Source: Senimuribacter intestinalis (GTDB lineage: Bacteria > Bacillota > Clostridia > Peptostreptococcales > Anaerovoracaceae). Taken from it: 64,000 nt of DNA. A model generated the notes under the pieces. That model was not told the DNA's origin. It ran no database searches and saw only the letters and a program-made list of their open reading frames with translations. A program made the translations under genes and the position numbers. The first letter of the stretch is position 1. Every line of letters starts with the position of its first letter. The DNA lies in the NCBI GenBank assembly GCA_943192975.1, contig CALPCJ010000006.1, positions 73,387 to 137,386 on the forward strand, written 5' to 3'. Below are positions 7,385 through 16,810 of this stretch, in pieces.

Positions 7385-8728
7385 TTGATGCGGGACAAGG
7401 TCACTTATATGCCGTTCCATTTGAGCGAAAATTTGAGGCTGCTCTATGTGCTTTGCGGCAGTGTCAGCTGCAGATGGGTTGCTGGGGTACATACGCTGTC
7501 CGCGGGACAGATTGAAATTGTCAATATTGAAGAACCTTTCTGTATTGAACAGTGCAGTGAAGACAATTTGATTTTATTCTTTGAAATCCAAAGGGAAAAA
7601 GCGGTGGAGTACTGTAATCTCATAGAGACTGGAATGTACAACTGTAATACCACGCTTTTTTACGACTCGACTACAGGCAGTAAGGCGCAGGCGATGTTGA
7701 AGGATAAGCTGCAGATGCTGTACGGTGACTGCCTGGCACAGAGAGATCGCGCCGTTATAGAACAGTGGGTTTGCGATATTGTCAATTTTATTGTAGATAA
7801 TTGTCATGATCTTTTGAACATGCTCAACGTCAAGCGGGGAACTGACCCGCGGGCAGAACGTTTTTTGCGCATCTGTACCTATATGTATAATCACTGCGAT
7901 GAGAAAATTAATCTAAAGCAGCTGGCCGACGGTGAATATGTTAGTCAGCAGTATTTGTCTAAAGAGTTTAATGAGCGGTTAAATATGAATTTTAAAGATA
8001 CGCTGGCATATTACCGCATCATTCAGTCTGTGCGGTATCTGATTCAGGGACGGAAGAATGTTACCATGATTTCCGAGCTCTGCGGATTTTCGGCACCGCG
8101 GTATTTCTATAAGCATTTTGCCATGTATCTGAAATGTACACCGGCGGAATTTCGAAATCAATATCTTTCCCAAAGCGCGCAGTTCAGAAAGATTGACGCG
8201 GAGGACACGTGCATACAGGAGCGGCTGCTGCATTTTCAAACGGTACGGACGCAGAAAGACGGAAATGCGGCACACGAGATTCCCTTTCCGGTGATCGAGC
8301 GACGGCATCTGCAGTTCAATAAGCGAAAAGTGTCCCGGACACTGGTTTTGTCCCTGACGGAATTTGTTAAGCAGCGACTGCCAGAAGGGGTAGAGGTCAT
8401 GCGGATTTCCAGCAGTGCAATGCGCAGTCAAATCACGGCGCTGCTGAGACAAAGCAATCCTTTACAGGAAGAGGGCAACGTTCCGCCTGTCATACTGGTC
8501 TTTTATACCGAAATACAGAGGATAGAAGCAGGCTGCAGAGAACTTGCGAAGAAAACAGGCGAAACCAGCATCAGTGCTCATATGATGTGCCAGCTTGCGG
8601 AAACCAGCGGTCTTTGCTGTCAGCTGGATTTCAGCATCCTGTCTTTTGAGAAAGAGGCTTGCGGAATTCTGGGATTGGATAGCCGATTTCAGCCGCTGCT
8701 GACGGTCATGATTGGCTATAAGATATGA
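7385..8728 (+). CDS. AraC-family regulator with a C-terminal nitroreductase-like extension; N-terminus probably frameshifted
   Basis: The open frame starts at a TTG (7385) right after a stop and has no ribosome site. A good AAAGGAG lies before ATG 7357, whose frame encodes MKLYENLLKIDAGQG and would join this frame by a single +1 shift near 7400, giving about 456 residues. Residues about 1-130 form a cupin-like sensor; about 160-260 hold the double HTH (INLKQLADGEYVSQQYLSKEF and MISELCGFSAPRYFYKHF). The last 150 residues are unusual for AraC proteins and end with SAHMMCQLAETSGLCC and a final PLLTVMIGYK, a pattern like the C-terminal half of nitroreductases. It precedes the oligopeptide transporter operon and probably controls it. 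Confidence 0.8.
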   Translation: MMRDKVTYMPFHLSENLRLLYVLCGSVSCRWVAGVHTLSAGQIEIVNIEEPFCIEQCSEDNLILFFEIQREKAVEYCNLIETGMYNCNTTLFYDSTTGSKAQAMLKDKLQMLYGDCLAQRDRAVIEQWVCDIVNFIVDNCHDLLNMLNVKRGTDPRAERFLRICTYMYNHCDEKINLKQLADGEYVSQQYLSKEFNERLNMNFKDTLAYYRIIQSVRYLIQGRKNVTMISELCGFSAPRYFYKHFAMYLKCTPAEFRNQYLSQSAQFRKIDAEDTCIQERLLHFQTVRTQKDGNAAHEIPFPVIERRHLQFNKRKVSRTLVLSLTEFVKQRLPEGVEVMRISSSAMRSQITALLRQSNPLQEEGNVPPVILVFYTEIQRIEAGCRELAKKTGETSISAHMMCQLAETSGLCCQLDFSILSFEKEACGILGLDSRFQPLLTVMIGYKI

Positions 8729-8793
8729 GTTCGTCAGCCGGAAGAAAGACATCCTTCGGTTGTGGATATAAAAATGAAAAGGAGAAAGAGAAG

Positions 8794-10386
8794 ATGTTAA
8801 AGAAACAGAAAAAGTTTACTGCAATATTACTGATCATGCTGCTTGCAGCAGTCACGCTGATGAGCGGCTGCGGCGGTGGCGGTAATGACAGCAGCGAAGG
8901 CGAAGGCAGCAAGACGCTGGTCATCGCAGTGCAGGATGAAGTAGAAGGTACAGACATTCAGCAGATTGGCTGGACCAATGTAGTCCATGAACTGATCTAC
9001 AGTCCGCTGGTTACTTACAGCAAGGATTTGGAAGAAATTCTGCCATGCTTTGCAGAAAGCTACGAGATTTCCGAGGATGGACTTTCCATTACATTCCATC
9101 TCTTTGCGGATTCCAAGTTTTCCAACGGGGATCCGCTGACTGCGGAAAGCGTTAAGAAATCTGTGCTGAGAATGAAGGATATCAGTGAATATTCCGGAGA
9201 CGTGGAAGCCATTAAGGATATTGAAGTCGTCGATGACACGACCTTGATTTACCACCTGTCAGAGCCTGCAGCATATATGTGGGCAAGCCTGTGCAGCGAC
9301 TTCGGCGGCGTTGTTCATGTAGATAAAGCAGAAGAAATGGGCAAAGACGAATACAACCGGTGCGCGGTAACCAACGGTATGTATATGGTAAAAGACTGGC
9401 AGGCAGGTTCCCAGATTATTCTGGAGAAGAACCCGAACTTTAGAACCGCGAACCCGAATGTGGAAAATAAAGGACTGGCAAACTTTGATGAGATTATCGT
9501 CCGTTTCATTCCGGATGAATTCACCAGAGTCAGCGAACTAGAAGCCGGCAACGTCGATATCGCTTACAATATTCCGGCAGCAAGCCGCGAAGATTTGAAG
9601 GCAAATGCGGATATCACCACTTATGAAAATGAGCAGGCAGGCGTATCTTACCTGATGATGAACACAGATACCGCGCCTCTTGACGACATCAAAGTGCGTC
9701 AGGCAATCAACCTGGCAATCGACAAGGACGCGCTGGCTGAATCCATGAACAATGTCATCGCGCCGACCTACGGATTCATTTCCAAGGCACAGGCAGGCTT
9801 CAGTGAAGAAAAAGAAGCGGCTCTTGCAAAGCTTTATAAGTTTGACCAGGAAAAGGCGAAAGCTCTTCTGAAAGAAGCCGGCTACGAGGATAAGGACGGC
9901 GACGGATTTGTAGAAAAAGACGGAAAGAAGCTGACCTTTGAATTCTGTTCTTCCACTGACAGAGCGACGGCGAAGGCTTCCGCGCCGGTACTGCAGGATC
10001 AGCTGAAGCAGGTTGGTATCGATGTGGAAATCAGAGAATATGAAGGACCGTACATCAAGCAGCTGATGAGAGAAAATAACTATCAGTCGGCATCCAGAAA
10101 CTTTGAATGGGTTGACGCGGATATTCTCTATTATGTATTTACGGAAGCTTCCGGTTACCCTTGGCATGACGCTACTGTAACGAAGAAGCTGGAAGAAGCT
10201 CGTTATATCACCGATCCGGAGGAACGTGTGAAGAAATATGAAGAATTCCACGATGCGATTTTCGCGCAGATGCCGGCAGTTTCCCTGTTCGCGGATGTTG
10301 ACTGCACTGCGACGAGAAGCAATATCAAGGGATTTGAAATCACCAACGACGGAAGAAGTTTGTTTGGCGATACGGTAAAGGAGTAG
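8794..10386 (+). CDS. Oligopeptide ABC transporter substrate-binding lipoprotein (SBP_bac_5)
   Basis: The start at 8794 is chosen because AAAGGAGAAAGAG precedes it and a lipoprotein signal follows: basic MLKKQKK, a hydrophobic stretch and the lipobox L-M-S-G-C26. An upstream in-frame ATG at 8725 would bury the signal and is rejected. The mature protein of about 505 residues has the DppA/OppA pattern, including the segment ELIYSPLVTY near the N-terminus, DIKVRQAINLAIDKDAL in the middle and repeated short strands at the C-terminus. It captures peptides outside the membrane for the DppBCDF proteins encoded downstream. First gene of an operon of seven. Confidence 0.92.
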   Translation: MLKKQKKFTAILLIMLLAAVTLMSGCGGGGNDSSEGEGSKTLVIAVQDEVEGTDIQQIGWTNVVHELIYSPLVTYSKDLEEILPCFAESYEISEDGLSITFHLFADSKFSNGDPLTAESVKKSVLRMKDISEYSGDVEAIKDIEVVDDTTLIYHLSEPAAYMWASLCSDFGGVVHVDKAEEMGKDEYNRCAVTNGMYMVKDWQAGSQIILEKNPNFRTANPNVENKGLANFDEIIVRFIPDEFTRVSELEAGNVDIAYNIPAASREDLKANADITTYENEQAGVSYLMMNTDTAPLDDIKVRQAINLAIDKDALAESMNNVIAPTYGFISKAQAGFSEEKEAALAKLYKFDQEKAKALLKEAGYEDKDGDGFVEKDGKKLTFEFCSSTDRATAKASAPVLQDQLKQVGIDVEIREYEGPYIKQLMRENNYQSASRNFEWVDADILYYVFTEASGYPWHDATVTKKLEEARYITDPEERVKKYEEFHDAIFAQMPAVSLFADVDCTATRSNIKGFEITNDGRSLFGDTVKE

Positions 10387-10389
10387 TGC

Positions 10390-11424
10390 ATGATGCAGCA
10401 AGGAAACCTGGAACAGCGGCTGGACGCGGTTATTGCGCCGGTCATGAATGAGAAAACACCGGGCATGGCGCTCCTGATCGCCAAGGGAGATGAGATTCTC
10501 CTGCGCAAAGCCTACGGCATGGCGGATTTGGAAAACGGGAGACCAATTACGCCGGAAGATAACTTTGTAATCGCATCCAACACCAAGCAGTTTACCTGCT
10601 TTGCGATTTTGATGCTGCAAGAACAGGGGTTGTTGTCCTTGGATGAGACCGTAGGCCGGTTTTTCCCGGACTTTCCGCCCTTTGTCAAAAACATCACTGT
10701 GCGGCAGCTCATGAATCATCAGTCCGGCATCAAAGAATATTTTGATGACAACACATGGCAGAAGTGGGATCAGGCGGCGTGCGCAAGCGCAAAGGATATG
10801 CTGAAAATCATCAAGACCTTTGATGTGCTGGATTTTGAGCCGGATAGTCAGTACAGCTACAGTAATTCCGCCTATGTGATGCTGGGCGACATCGTGGAGC
10901 AGCTTTCTGGCATGCCGTTTGGAAAATTTCTGGAAGAAAAGATTCTGAAACCGGTTGGAATGCACAGATCCTGCGCACCGGATGGCATGGACTCAAAACC
11001 TGCTTCCCTGATCGAAGGCTATGAGGTACAGCCGGACGGCAGCTTTGCGAAGCAAGTCTACGATATGCGGCTGGTCGGCTATGCCGACGGCAACATACAG
11101 TCCAATGTGGACGATATGCTGACATGGCACAGACACCTTTATGAAAGTAGTGAAAGCTGCTTTCTTTCCAGAGAAGCGATGGCGGAATCCTTTGTGGAAA
11201 ATCGCCTGAAAAACGGCGAAGGAACAGGCTATGGTTTGGGATTTTTCTTAAACGGAGAAACGCCGGGTCATAAGGAAATCTGGCATACAGGAGGCACCAT
11301 GGGATTTATTTCCCTCTGCTCTCGGTATGTAGACGACCGGATTTCCATCATCATGCTCACCAATTACGAAGGGCTGCCGAAGAATCAGCTGTATGAGAAA
11401 ATCGTGAAAGAAGTATTTGCATAG
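10390..11424 (+). CDS. Serine hydrolase of the beta-lactamase/PBP-like (class C) family, cytoplasmic
   Basis: The 344-residue protein has the three active-site motifs of the serine penicillin-recognising fold: S63-N-T-K66, Y157-S-N159 and H299-T-G-G302 in place of KTG. The HTG form and lack of signal peptide point to a cytoplasmic D-aminopeptidase, D-esterase or amidase rather than a beta-lactamase or cell-wall enzyme. It lies 3 bp after the peptide-binding lipoprotein and before the transporter, and the operon ends with an N-acyl-D-amino-acid deacylase. This context supports cleavage of imported peptides with D-residues. A hairpin after the gene may set expression relative to the permeases. 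Confidence 0.88.
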   Translation: MMQQGNLEQRLDAVIAPVMNEKTPGMALLIAKGDEILLRKAYGMADLENGRPITPEDNFVIASNTKQFTCFAILMLQEQGLLSLDETVGRFFPDFPPFVKNITVRQLMNHQSGIKEYFDDNTWQKWDQAACASAKDMLKIIKTFDVLDFEPDSQYSYSNSAYVMLGDIVEQLSGMPFGKFLEEKILKPVGMHRSCAPDGMDSKPASLIEGYEVQPDGSFAKQVYDMRLVGYADGNIQSNVDDMLTWHRHLYESSESCFLSREAMAESFVENRLKNGEGTGYGLGFFLNGETPGHKEIWHTGGTMGFISLCSRYVDDRISIIMLTNYEGLPKNQLYEKIVKEVFA

Positions 11425-11438
11425 ATAAAGTAGAAAAG

Positions 11439-11468
11439 GCGGGCAGAGGACAGACTTCTTCTGCCCGC
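11439..11468 (+). terminator. Intercistronic hairpin, possible attenuator or mRNA stabiliser
   Basis: GCGGGCAGA pairs with TCTGCCCGC across a 12-base loop between the hydrolase and the first permease. No T-run follows, so full termination is doubtful. Hairpins at this place often make the binding protein more abundant than the membrane parts. Confidence 0.5.
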
Positions 11469-11485
11469 TGATTGGAGGAATCACT

Positions 11486-12415
11486 TTGAACGATATTATG
11501 CGTTATATCATCAAGCGGCTGCTCATCGGTATTTTGGTTGTACTGTTTGTAACCGTTTTGATTTTCGGTATCATGCAGGCGATGCCGGGCAATCCCGTAG
11601 ACCTGATGGTGGATACAAGAGTGTCCGCGGAAAAAGTGGAAGCAATTAAAGCGGAATGGGGATTGGACAAACCGCCGGTGGTGCAGTATTTTTATTGGCT
11701 TGGAAACATATTGCGGGGGAATTTCGGCATGTCCATTTCCCTGAAACAGAATGTAAGCGATCTGATTTTGCAGCGGCTGCCTTACACCCTGCTTTTAACC
11801 GGGGCGGCGCTGGTCATCGAATACCTGCTGGCAATTCCCCTGGGACTTTTGGCGGCGGTTCGCAAGAATAAGATGACCGATAAGGCGCTGACGATTACGA
11901 CGGTTGTGCTTTGGCCGATGCCGCCGTTCTGGCTGGGCGTGCTTTTGATGCTGGTGTTCAGTATTCACCTGAATATTTTGCCTCTGTCAGGCTACAGCGG
12001 CTTTGCCTCATTGATTTTGCCGGCGCTGACCTTGTCTCTGCCTGCACTGGCGCAGATTTTCAGACTGACCAGGTCGGAGGTTTTGGACGTGATGGACGAG
12101 AAATACGTGACGACGGCGTACGCAAAAGGCATCACGGACAAAAAAATTCTCGTGCGTCATGTGCTCAGAAATGCACTGATTCCAGTAACGGTTATGTTTT
12201 TCCTGTCACTGCCGTGGCTCATTGGCGGCGCGGTGGTTGTGGAAAATGTTTTCGCGTGGCCGGGCATGGGACAGCTGCTCTGGAAAGGCATCGCGAAACA
12301 AGACTTTGTCATCGTACAGGGCATTGTGTTCGTTATTACTATTTTGACGGTCATTTGCAATATCATAGGCGATATGATATCTGGCATTTTAGATCCGCGC
12401 ATTCGTCTGGAATAG
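11486..12415 (+). CDS. dppB: Oligopeptide ABC transporter permease, DppB/OppB type
   Basis: The 309-residue protein begins MRYIIKRLLIGILVVLFVT, the typical first membrane segment of DppB, followed by GNPVD and by about six hydrophobic segments. The EAA loop appears near residues 200-225 (TAYAKGITDKKILVRHVLRNAL), which docks on the ATPases. A TTG start at 11486 is supported by TTGGAGGAA six bases upstream; the ATG at 11498 is the alternative. It forms the pore with the next gene product. Substrate class (di- or oligopeptide) cannot be decided from sequence. Confidence 0.93.
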   Translation: MNDIMRYIIKRLLIGILVVLFVTVLIFGIMQAMPGNPVDLMVDTRVSAEKVEAIKAEWGLDKPPVVQYFYWLGNILRGNFGMSISLKQNVSDLILQRLPYTLLLTGAALVIEYLLAIPLGLLAAVRKNKMTDKALTITTVVLWPMPPFWLGVLLMLVFSIHLNILPLSGYSGFASLILPALTLSLPALAQIFRLTRSEVLDVMDEKYVTTAYAKGITDKKILVRHVLRNALIPVTVMFFLSLPWLIGGAVVVENVFAWPGMGQLLWKGIAKQDFVIVQGIVFVITILTVICNIIGDMISGILDPRIRLE

Positions 12416-12425
12416 GAGGCAGCAT

Positions 12426-13259
12426 ATGAGAAAAGAAAAATGGAAACTGATGCTGCAGAACAAGATGTTCGTCATCGGCGCGGTATTGTTTCTGGCGGTC
12501 ATTGTGGTGGTCATTTTCGCGCCATTGCTTTCGCCGCATACATATACAGAACAGAACATGTCAATGCGTCTGGTAAAACCCTGCGGGGAATATCCGCTGG
12601 GAACAGATCAGTACGGCAGATGTATTTTGAGCAGAGTTTTCTACGGTTCCAGAATTGCGCTGGGCGTAGGAATCGTGGCGGTTGTCATTGAAACACTCAT
12701 TGGCGTGACCTTAGGCATTATCGCCGGTTATTATGGAAAGACCGTGGACAAAATCGTATGTTTTGTAACAGATACGACCTGGTCTATTCCGCCGATTATT
12801 CTGGCGATGGCCATCGTACTGATGCTGGGGTCCAGCGCGCAGAACGTGGCAATTTCCGTTGCAGTCGTCAGCTGGGCGCAGTTTACCAAAATTGTCCGCG
12901 CGAAGGTGCAGTCGCTGAAAGGGCTGTCCTATATTGAAGCGGCGAAGATTTGCGGAGAAAAGGATATTTCTATTATATTGCGGTATATTCTGCCGAATTT
13001 GGTATCGACCATTATTATCCTGGCAACCCTGGCTTTGCCGTCGGCAATTCTGTCGACCACTTCCATGGGATTTTTAGGACTGGGTGCGCAGCAGCCGCTG
13101 CCTGACTGGGGCATGATTTTATCTGAGGGCATCCAGTACATCAGAAACGCGCCGTGGATTTCCCTGGCACCTGGTCTTGCAATCGTATGGACAGTGCTCG
13201 GTTTCAACCTGGTCGGCGAAGGCGTCAAGGAACTCCTGGACCCGCGTCTGAAAGTATAA
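12426..13259 (+). CDS. dppC: Oligopeptide ABC transporter permease, DppC/OppC type
   Basis: The 277-residue protein has a short cytosolic N-terminus, a first membrane segment, the periplasm-facing stretch with PLGTDQYGRCILSRVFYGSR typical of DppC, and five further membrane segments. The EAA motif is at about residues 178-200 (YIEAAKICGEKDISIILRYILPN). It pairs with DppB to form the channel. The C-terminus GEGVKELLDPRLKV is also characteristic. Ten bases after DppB, same operon. Confidence 0.94.
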   Translation: MRKEKWKLMLQNKMFVIGAVLFLAVIVVVIFAPLLSPHTYTEQNMSMRLVKPCGEYPLGTDQYGRCILSRVFYGSRIALGVGIVAVVIETLIGVTLGIIAGYYGKTVDKIVCFVTDTTWSIPPIILAMAIVLMLGSSAQNVAISVAVVSWAQFTKIVRAKVQSLKGLSYIEAAKICGEKDISIILRYILPNLVSTIIILATLALPSAILSTTSMGFLGLGAQQPLPDWGMILSEGIQYIRNAPWISLAPGLAIVWTVLGFNLVGEGVKELLDPRLKV

Positions 13260-13272
13260 GGAGGGCGAAAGA

Positions 13273-14253
13273 ATGAGTGAAAATCTTTTAGAGGTCAGGG
13301 ACCTGTGTATTCAATTTGAAACCCAGGGCGGCACGGTCAAGGCTGTGGATCATGTCAGTTTTGATATAAAAAAAGGCGAGGTCTTCGCCCTGGTCGGTGA
13401 ATCCGGCTGCGGAAAGTCGACGACTGCTATGGGCGTCATGCAGCTGATTAAATCGCCGGGCAAAATCAGCGGCGGCGCGGTCAATTTTGACGGAAGAAAT
13501 CTGCTGGAATTGTCTCGTCAGGAAATGACAAAGGTGCGGGGCAGCGAAATCGGCATGATCTTCCAGAATCCGCTGGATTCTCTGAACCCGGTTTATACCG
13601 TAGGCACGCAGATGATGGAGGGACTGCTGGTCGAAAAGATGGAGAAAGAGAAAGCCTATCAAATCGCTTTTGACATGCTCCGCGACGTGAAACTCTCCGA
13701 TGTGGAATCGAGAATGAAATCTTATCCCCATGAGATCAGCGGCGGCATGCGACAGCGTGTCATGATCGGCATGATGCTGTGCAGAAATCCAAAGCTGCTC
13801 ATTGCCGACGAGCCGACTACGGCGTTGGATGTGACCATACAGGCGGGCATCATTGAACTGATGAACGAACTGCGTAAAAAATATGATTCGGCAATCCTGA
13901 TGATTACCCATGATTTCGGTATCGTAGCGGATGTAGCTGACAGAGTCGGCGTCATGTACGCGGGAAACCTGATCGAAGTGGGCGAAGTCTTTGAAATCTT
14001 TGATAATCCTAAACATCCGTACACGAAGCTGCTGATGAAAGCGCTGCCGACGATTACCAAAGAGGAAGGCAGACTGCAGACCATCAAAGGCTTTGTGCCG
14101 AATCTTGCGGAAGAAAGAGCAGGCTGTAATTTTGCTGATCGGTGTCCTGACTGCACGCCTTTGTGCAGGGAACGAAAACCTGTGCTCAGAGAAGTGGCAG
14201 AGCAGCATTTATGTGCGTGCTTGCTGCAGGAGGGAGGTGCGGAACATGTATAG
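13273..14253 (+). CDS. dppD: Oligopeptide ABC transporter ATP-binding protein, DppD type
   Basis: The 326-residue protein contains Walker A GESGCGKST near residue 42, the signature SGGMRQRVMI near residue 157 and Walker B LLIADEPTTALD near residue 175. The C-terminal oligopeptide-transporter tail has a four-Cys [4Fe-4S]-type pattern (GCNFADRCPDC ... C). It powers import together with the next protein. The two genes overlap by 8 bases, so they are translationally coupled. Confidence 0.95.
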   Translation: MSENLLEVRDLCIQFETQGGTVKAVDHVSFDIKKGEVFALVGESGCGKSTTAMGVMQLIKSPGKISGGAVNFDGRNLLELSRQEMTKVRGSEIGMIFQNPLDSLNPVYTVGTQMMEGLLVEKMEKEKAYQIAFDMLRDVKLSDVESRMKSYPHEISGGMRQRVMIGMMLCRNPKLLIADEPTTALDVTIQAGIIELMNELRKKYDSAILMITHDFGIVADVADRVGVMYAGNLIEVGEVFEIFDNPKHPYTKLLMKALPTITKEEGRLQTIKGFVPNLAEERAGCNFADRCPDCTPLCRERKPVLREVAEQHLCACLLQEGGAEHV

Positions 14254-15226
14254 TGAAGAAAAAGACCGGACGCTGGTTCGGATGGAGCATCTGAAAAAAT
14301 ACTTTCCCCTGCGGAGAGATAAGAAAAATGCCTTTGTCCGGGCAGTGGACGATGTGAATCTGGAAATTTTCCGCGGAGAAACCCTGGGACTTGTGGGAGA
14401 AAGCGGAAGTGGAAAAACGACGCTGGCAAAGATGATTCTGGGGCTTTTGCCGCCGACCGAGAGTACCATTTATCTCGATGGACTCGACGTATGGGACAAA
14501 AAGAATGAAAAAGCCCTGCGGCAAAGTGTAGGCGCAGTGTTTCAGGACCCAGCATCCTCACTGAATCCCCGTTCTTCTATCTATCGTTCCCTGGAAAGAC
14601 CGCTTTTGATTAATGGCTATAATAAGGCGACCGCCAAGGATTTGATTTACGATACGGCGGAGAAGATCAATATTGGACTGGAGCTTCTCGACAGATTTCC
14701 CCATGAACTGTCAGGCGGACAGCAGCAGAGAGTCAGTATTGCCCGCGCCATTATGCTGAAACCGAAACTTTTGGTGCTGGACGAACCGACCAGTGCACTG
14801 GATGTGTCGGTGCAGGCGCAGACGCTGAATGAACTTCTCAAACTGCAGGATGAACTTTCCATGACCTATCTGTTCATTACCCACAATCTGTCTGTGGTTA
14901 GATATATGAGCGATCGGATCTGCGTGATGTACGGCGGCAAGATCATGGAAATCGGCAAAACTGCCGACATATACGCATCCTGCACCCATCCGTACACCTT
15001 CGGGCTGCTTTCTTCTGTGCCGCCTCTGCATCCGAAAGAGCGGTACCGCAAGAAGTATCTGCTCAGCGGCGATATGCCGAGTTTGACCGAAGATACGCCG
15101 GGCTGCCGATTCGCAGGCAGATGTAAATATTGTAAGGAAATCTGCAAGGCAGAAGCGCCGGAGATGAAAGAAGTAGGCGAAGGCCATTTTTCGGCGTGCC
15201 ATTTTGCAGGAGAACTGGAATTTTAA
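14246..15226 (+). CDS. dppF: Oligopeptide ABC transporter ATP-binding protein, DppF type
   Basis: The start at 14246 follows GGAGGGAGG and overlaps the end of DppD; a longer frame upstream is only read-through of the DppD gene in another frame. The 326-residue product has Walker A GESGSGKTT, a Q-loop FQDPASSLNPR, signature LSGGQQQRVSIARAI and Walker B LLVLDEPTSALD, and the same cysteine-rich C-terminal tail (GCRFAGRCKYCKEIC). It forms the ATPase heterodimer with DppD. Confidence 0.95.
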   Translation: MYSEEKDRTLVRMEHLKKYFPLRRDKKNAFVRAVDDVNLEIFRGETLGLVGESGSGKTTLAKMILGLLPPTESTIYLDGLDVWDKKNEKALRQSVGAVFQDPASSLNPRSSIYRSLERPLLINGYNKATAKDLIYDTAEKINIGLELLDRFPHELSGGQQQRVSIARAIMLKPKLLVLDEPTSALDVSVQAQTLNELLKLQDELSMTYLFITHNLSVVRYMSDRICVMYGGKIMEIGKTADIYASCTHPYTFGLLSSVPPLHPKERYRKKYLLSGDMPSLTEDTPGCRFAGRCKYCKEICKAEAPEMKEVGEGHFSACHFAGELEF

Positions 15227-15246
15227 GGTTGCAGTGAGGAGAAACA

Positions 15247-16602
15247 ATGAAAGAGTTAAAAATATTGAATGCGAAAATCCCTGATTTTGAAACAGATACC
15301 TGGGAAGTTGCCGACATTTTAATCGATCACGGAACGATTTTGAAAGTAGGAACGGTGGATGAGGATACGCTGGAAACCATCGATGCGGAGGGCAAAATTG
15401 CCTCTCCTGGTTTTATCGACATCCATGCCCATGAAAACGCGCTGCACGGCGATGCACATGACTTTTTCACAGCGGCCTGTGAGGTCAGAATGGGCGTTAC
15501 GACGAAAGTAGGCGGCAACTGCGGCGACAGCTATAACAGGCTGGAAGACTTTTGCGGCAGAGTAAACAGTCAGGGCAGTCCTACCAACTATATGATGTTT
15601 GTGGGACAAAACAGCCTGCGTGAGCATGCCGGCGCCGGCGACAGGTATAAACCGTCTACGAAAGCGCAGCTTGACCAGATGAAACGGGAACTGGCAGCAT
15701 GCAGAAAATACGGTCCTGTGGGACTGTCCTGCGGATTTGAATATGCGCCGGGTGTGACAACCGATGAAACGGTGGAACTTTTGTCTGCCCTGGAGGAGCC
15801 GGGATATTTGACCTCTGTGCATTTTCGCGCAGATGGACCGGACAGTGTGGCATCCATTGAGGAACTGGTGGAAATTCAGCGCAGAAGCGGCTACGGCATG
15901 CAGATGTCCCATATTGGAAGCTGCAGCGCGGTAGGCTACATGCGACAGGCGCTGACGTGTATCGAGGAAGCCAGAGGCGCTGGGGTGGACATTACCTGCG
16001 ACTGCTATCCTTACACGGCGTTCTGCACCGGTATCGGTACCGCGGTATTTGATGAAGCCAGCTTTGAGAAGTGGGACTACAGCGACCTGATGGTTACGGC
16101 AGGTCCATATAAAGGACAGCGGTGCGACAAGGCGCTGTTTGAAAAACTGCGCGCGGAAGACCCGGATCTGTATGTGGCGGCCTTTGTGATGAACGAGCCG
16201 GAAGTAGAGCTTGCGTATCAGGCTCCTTACGTCATGGTAGGCAGTGACTGCGGATTCACTGACGGTGGCGGTCATCCGAGAGGTGCGGGAACATTCCCTC
16301 GTGTACTTGGAAGGATGGTGCGCGAAAAAGGCGTTCTCACCATGATGGACGCGCTGCGCAAGATGACAGTGCTGCCTGCTGATCGTCTCAATCTGAAGAC
16401 AAAAGGTGAAATCAGAGAAGGTTTCGATGCGGATATCGTCATTTTCGATGAGAATGCGATTGCCGACTGCGCCACCTACGAACAGCCGACCCTGCCGCCC
16501 GATGGGATTTCTTATGTCATATTAGGCGGACAGATTGCGGTAAAAGACAAAACCATGGTCAACGGAACACTGGGACGGTTCATTCCATATCAAAACAGCT
16601 AA
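15247..16602 (+). CDS. N-acyl-D-amino-acid deacylase / D-aminoacylase-like amidohydrolase
   Basis: The 451-residue metal-dependent amidohydrolase has the first metal motif H60-A-H62 in GFIDIHAHEN, then GGNCGDSYN, which carries the Cys seen in D-aminoacylases, conserved His residues (SVHFRADG, QMSHIGSC) and the Asp near the end of the barrel in VMVGSDCG. The flanking beta-sandwich is made from both termini. It would hydrolyse N-acyl-D-amino acids or D-peptide derivatives to free D-amino acids. It is the last gene of the peptide-transport operon, 20 bp after DppF, and is followed by a terminator. Exact substrate is inferred from family and context. Confidence 0.87.
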   Translation: MKELKILNAKIPDFETDTWEVADILIDHGTILKVGTVDEDTLETIDAEGKIASPGFIDIHAHENALHGDAHDFFTAACEVRMGVTTKVGGNCGDSYNRLEDFCGRVNSQGSPTNYMMFVGQNSLREHAGAGDRYKPSTKAQLDQMKRELAACRKYGPVGLSCGFEYAPGVTTDETVELLSALEEPGYLTSVHFRADGPDSVASIEELVEIQRRSGYGMQMSHIGSCSAVGYMRQALTCIEEARGAGVDITCDCYPYTAFCTGIGTAVFDEASFEKWDYSDLMVTAGPYKGQRCDKALFEKLRAEDPDLYVAAFVMNEPEVELAYQAPYVMVGSDCGFTDGGGHPRGAGTFPRVLGRMVREKGVLTMMDALRKMTVLPADRLNLKTKGEIREGFDADIVIFDENAIADCATYEQPTLPPDGISYVILGGQIAVKDKTMVNGTLGRFIPYQNS

Positions 16603-16629
16603 ATTCATAATGACACCTTTCAATAAAGT

Positions 16630-16668
16630 AAGCAGCCGCCCGGGATTTAAAGCCCTGTGCGGCTGCTT
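16630..16668 (+). terminator. Terminator of the peptide-transport operon
   Basis: A perfect 10-bp GC-rich stem AAGCAGCCGC / GCGGCTGCTT with a 19-base loop, 27 bases after the deacylase stop. The T-run is poor. Confidence 0.7.
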
Positions 16669-16810
16669 GCACTTTAGTGGCAGAGCTATGGTGAATGTAT
16701 CAAAGTGGCAGCCGCCGCATATTTGACATGTTAAGAAAATTTTCTGCAAAGTGAAGATGAAGAGATTGTACATGAGTCTTAAAATGTTGAATTTTTAACA
16801 AATGTTCTTT

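Noticed and set aside
8725..8793. Upstream in-frame ATG for the peptide-binding lipoprotein
   Set aside because: It adds a charged stretch before the signal peptide and has no ribosome site, while ATG 8794 has both a good ribosome site and a proper lipobox.
10390..11424. Secreted beta-lactamase
   Set aside because: There is no signal peptide, the third motif is HTGG and not KTG, and the operon is for peptide uptake.
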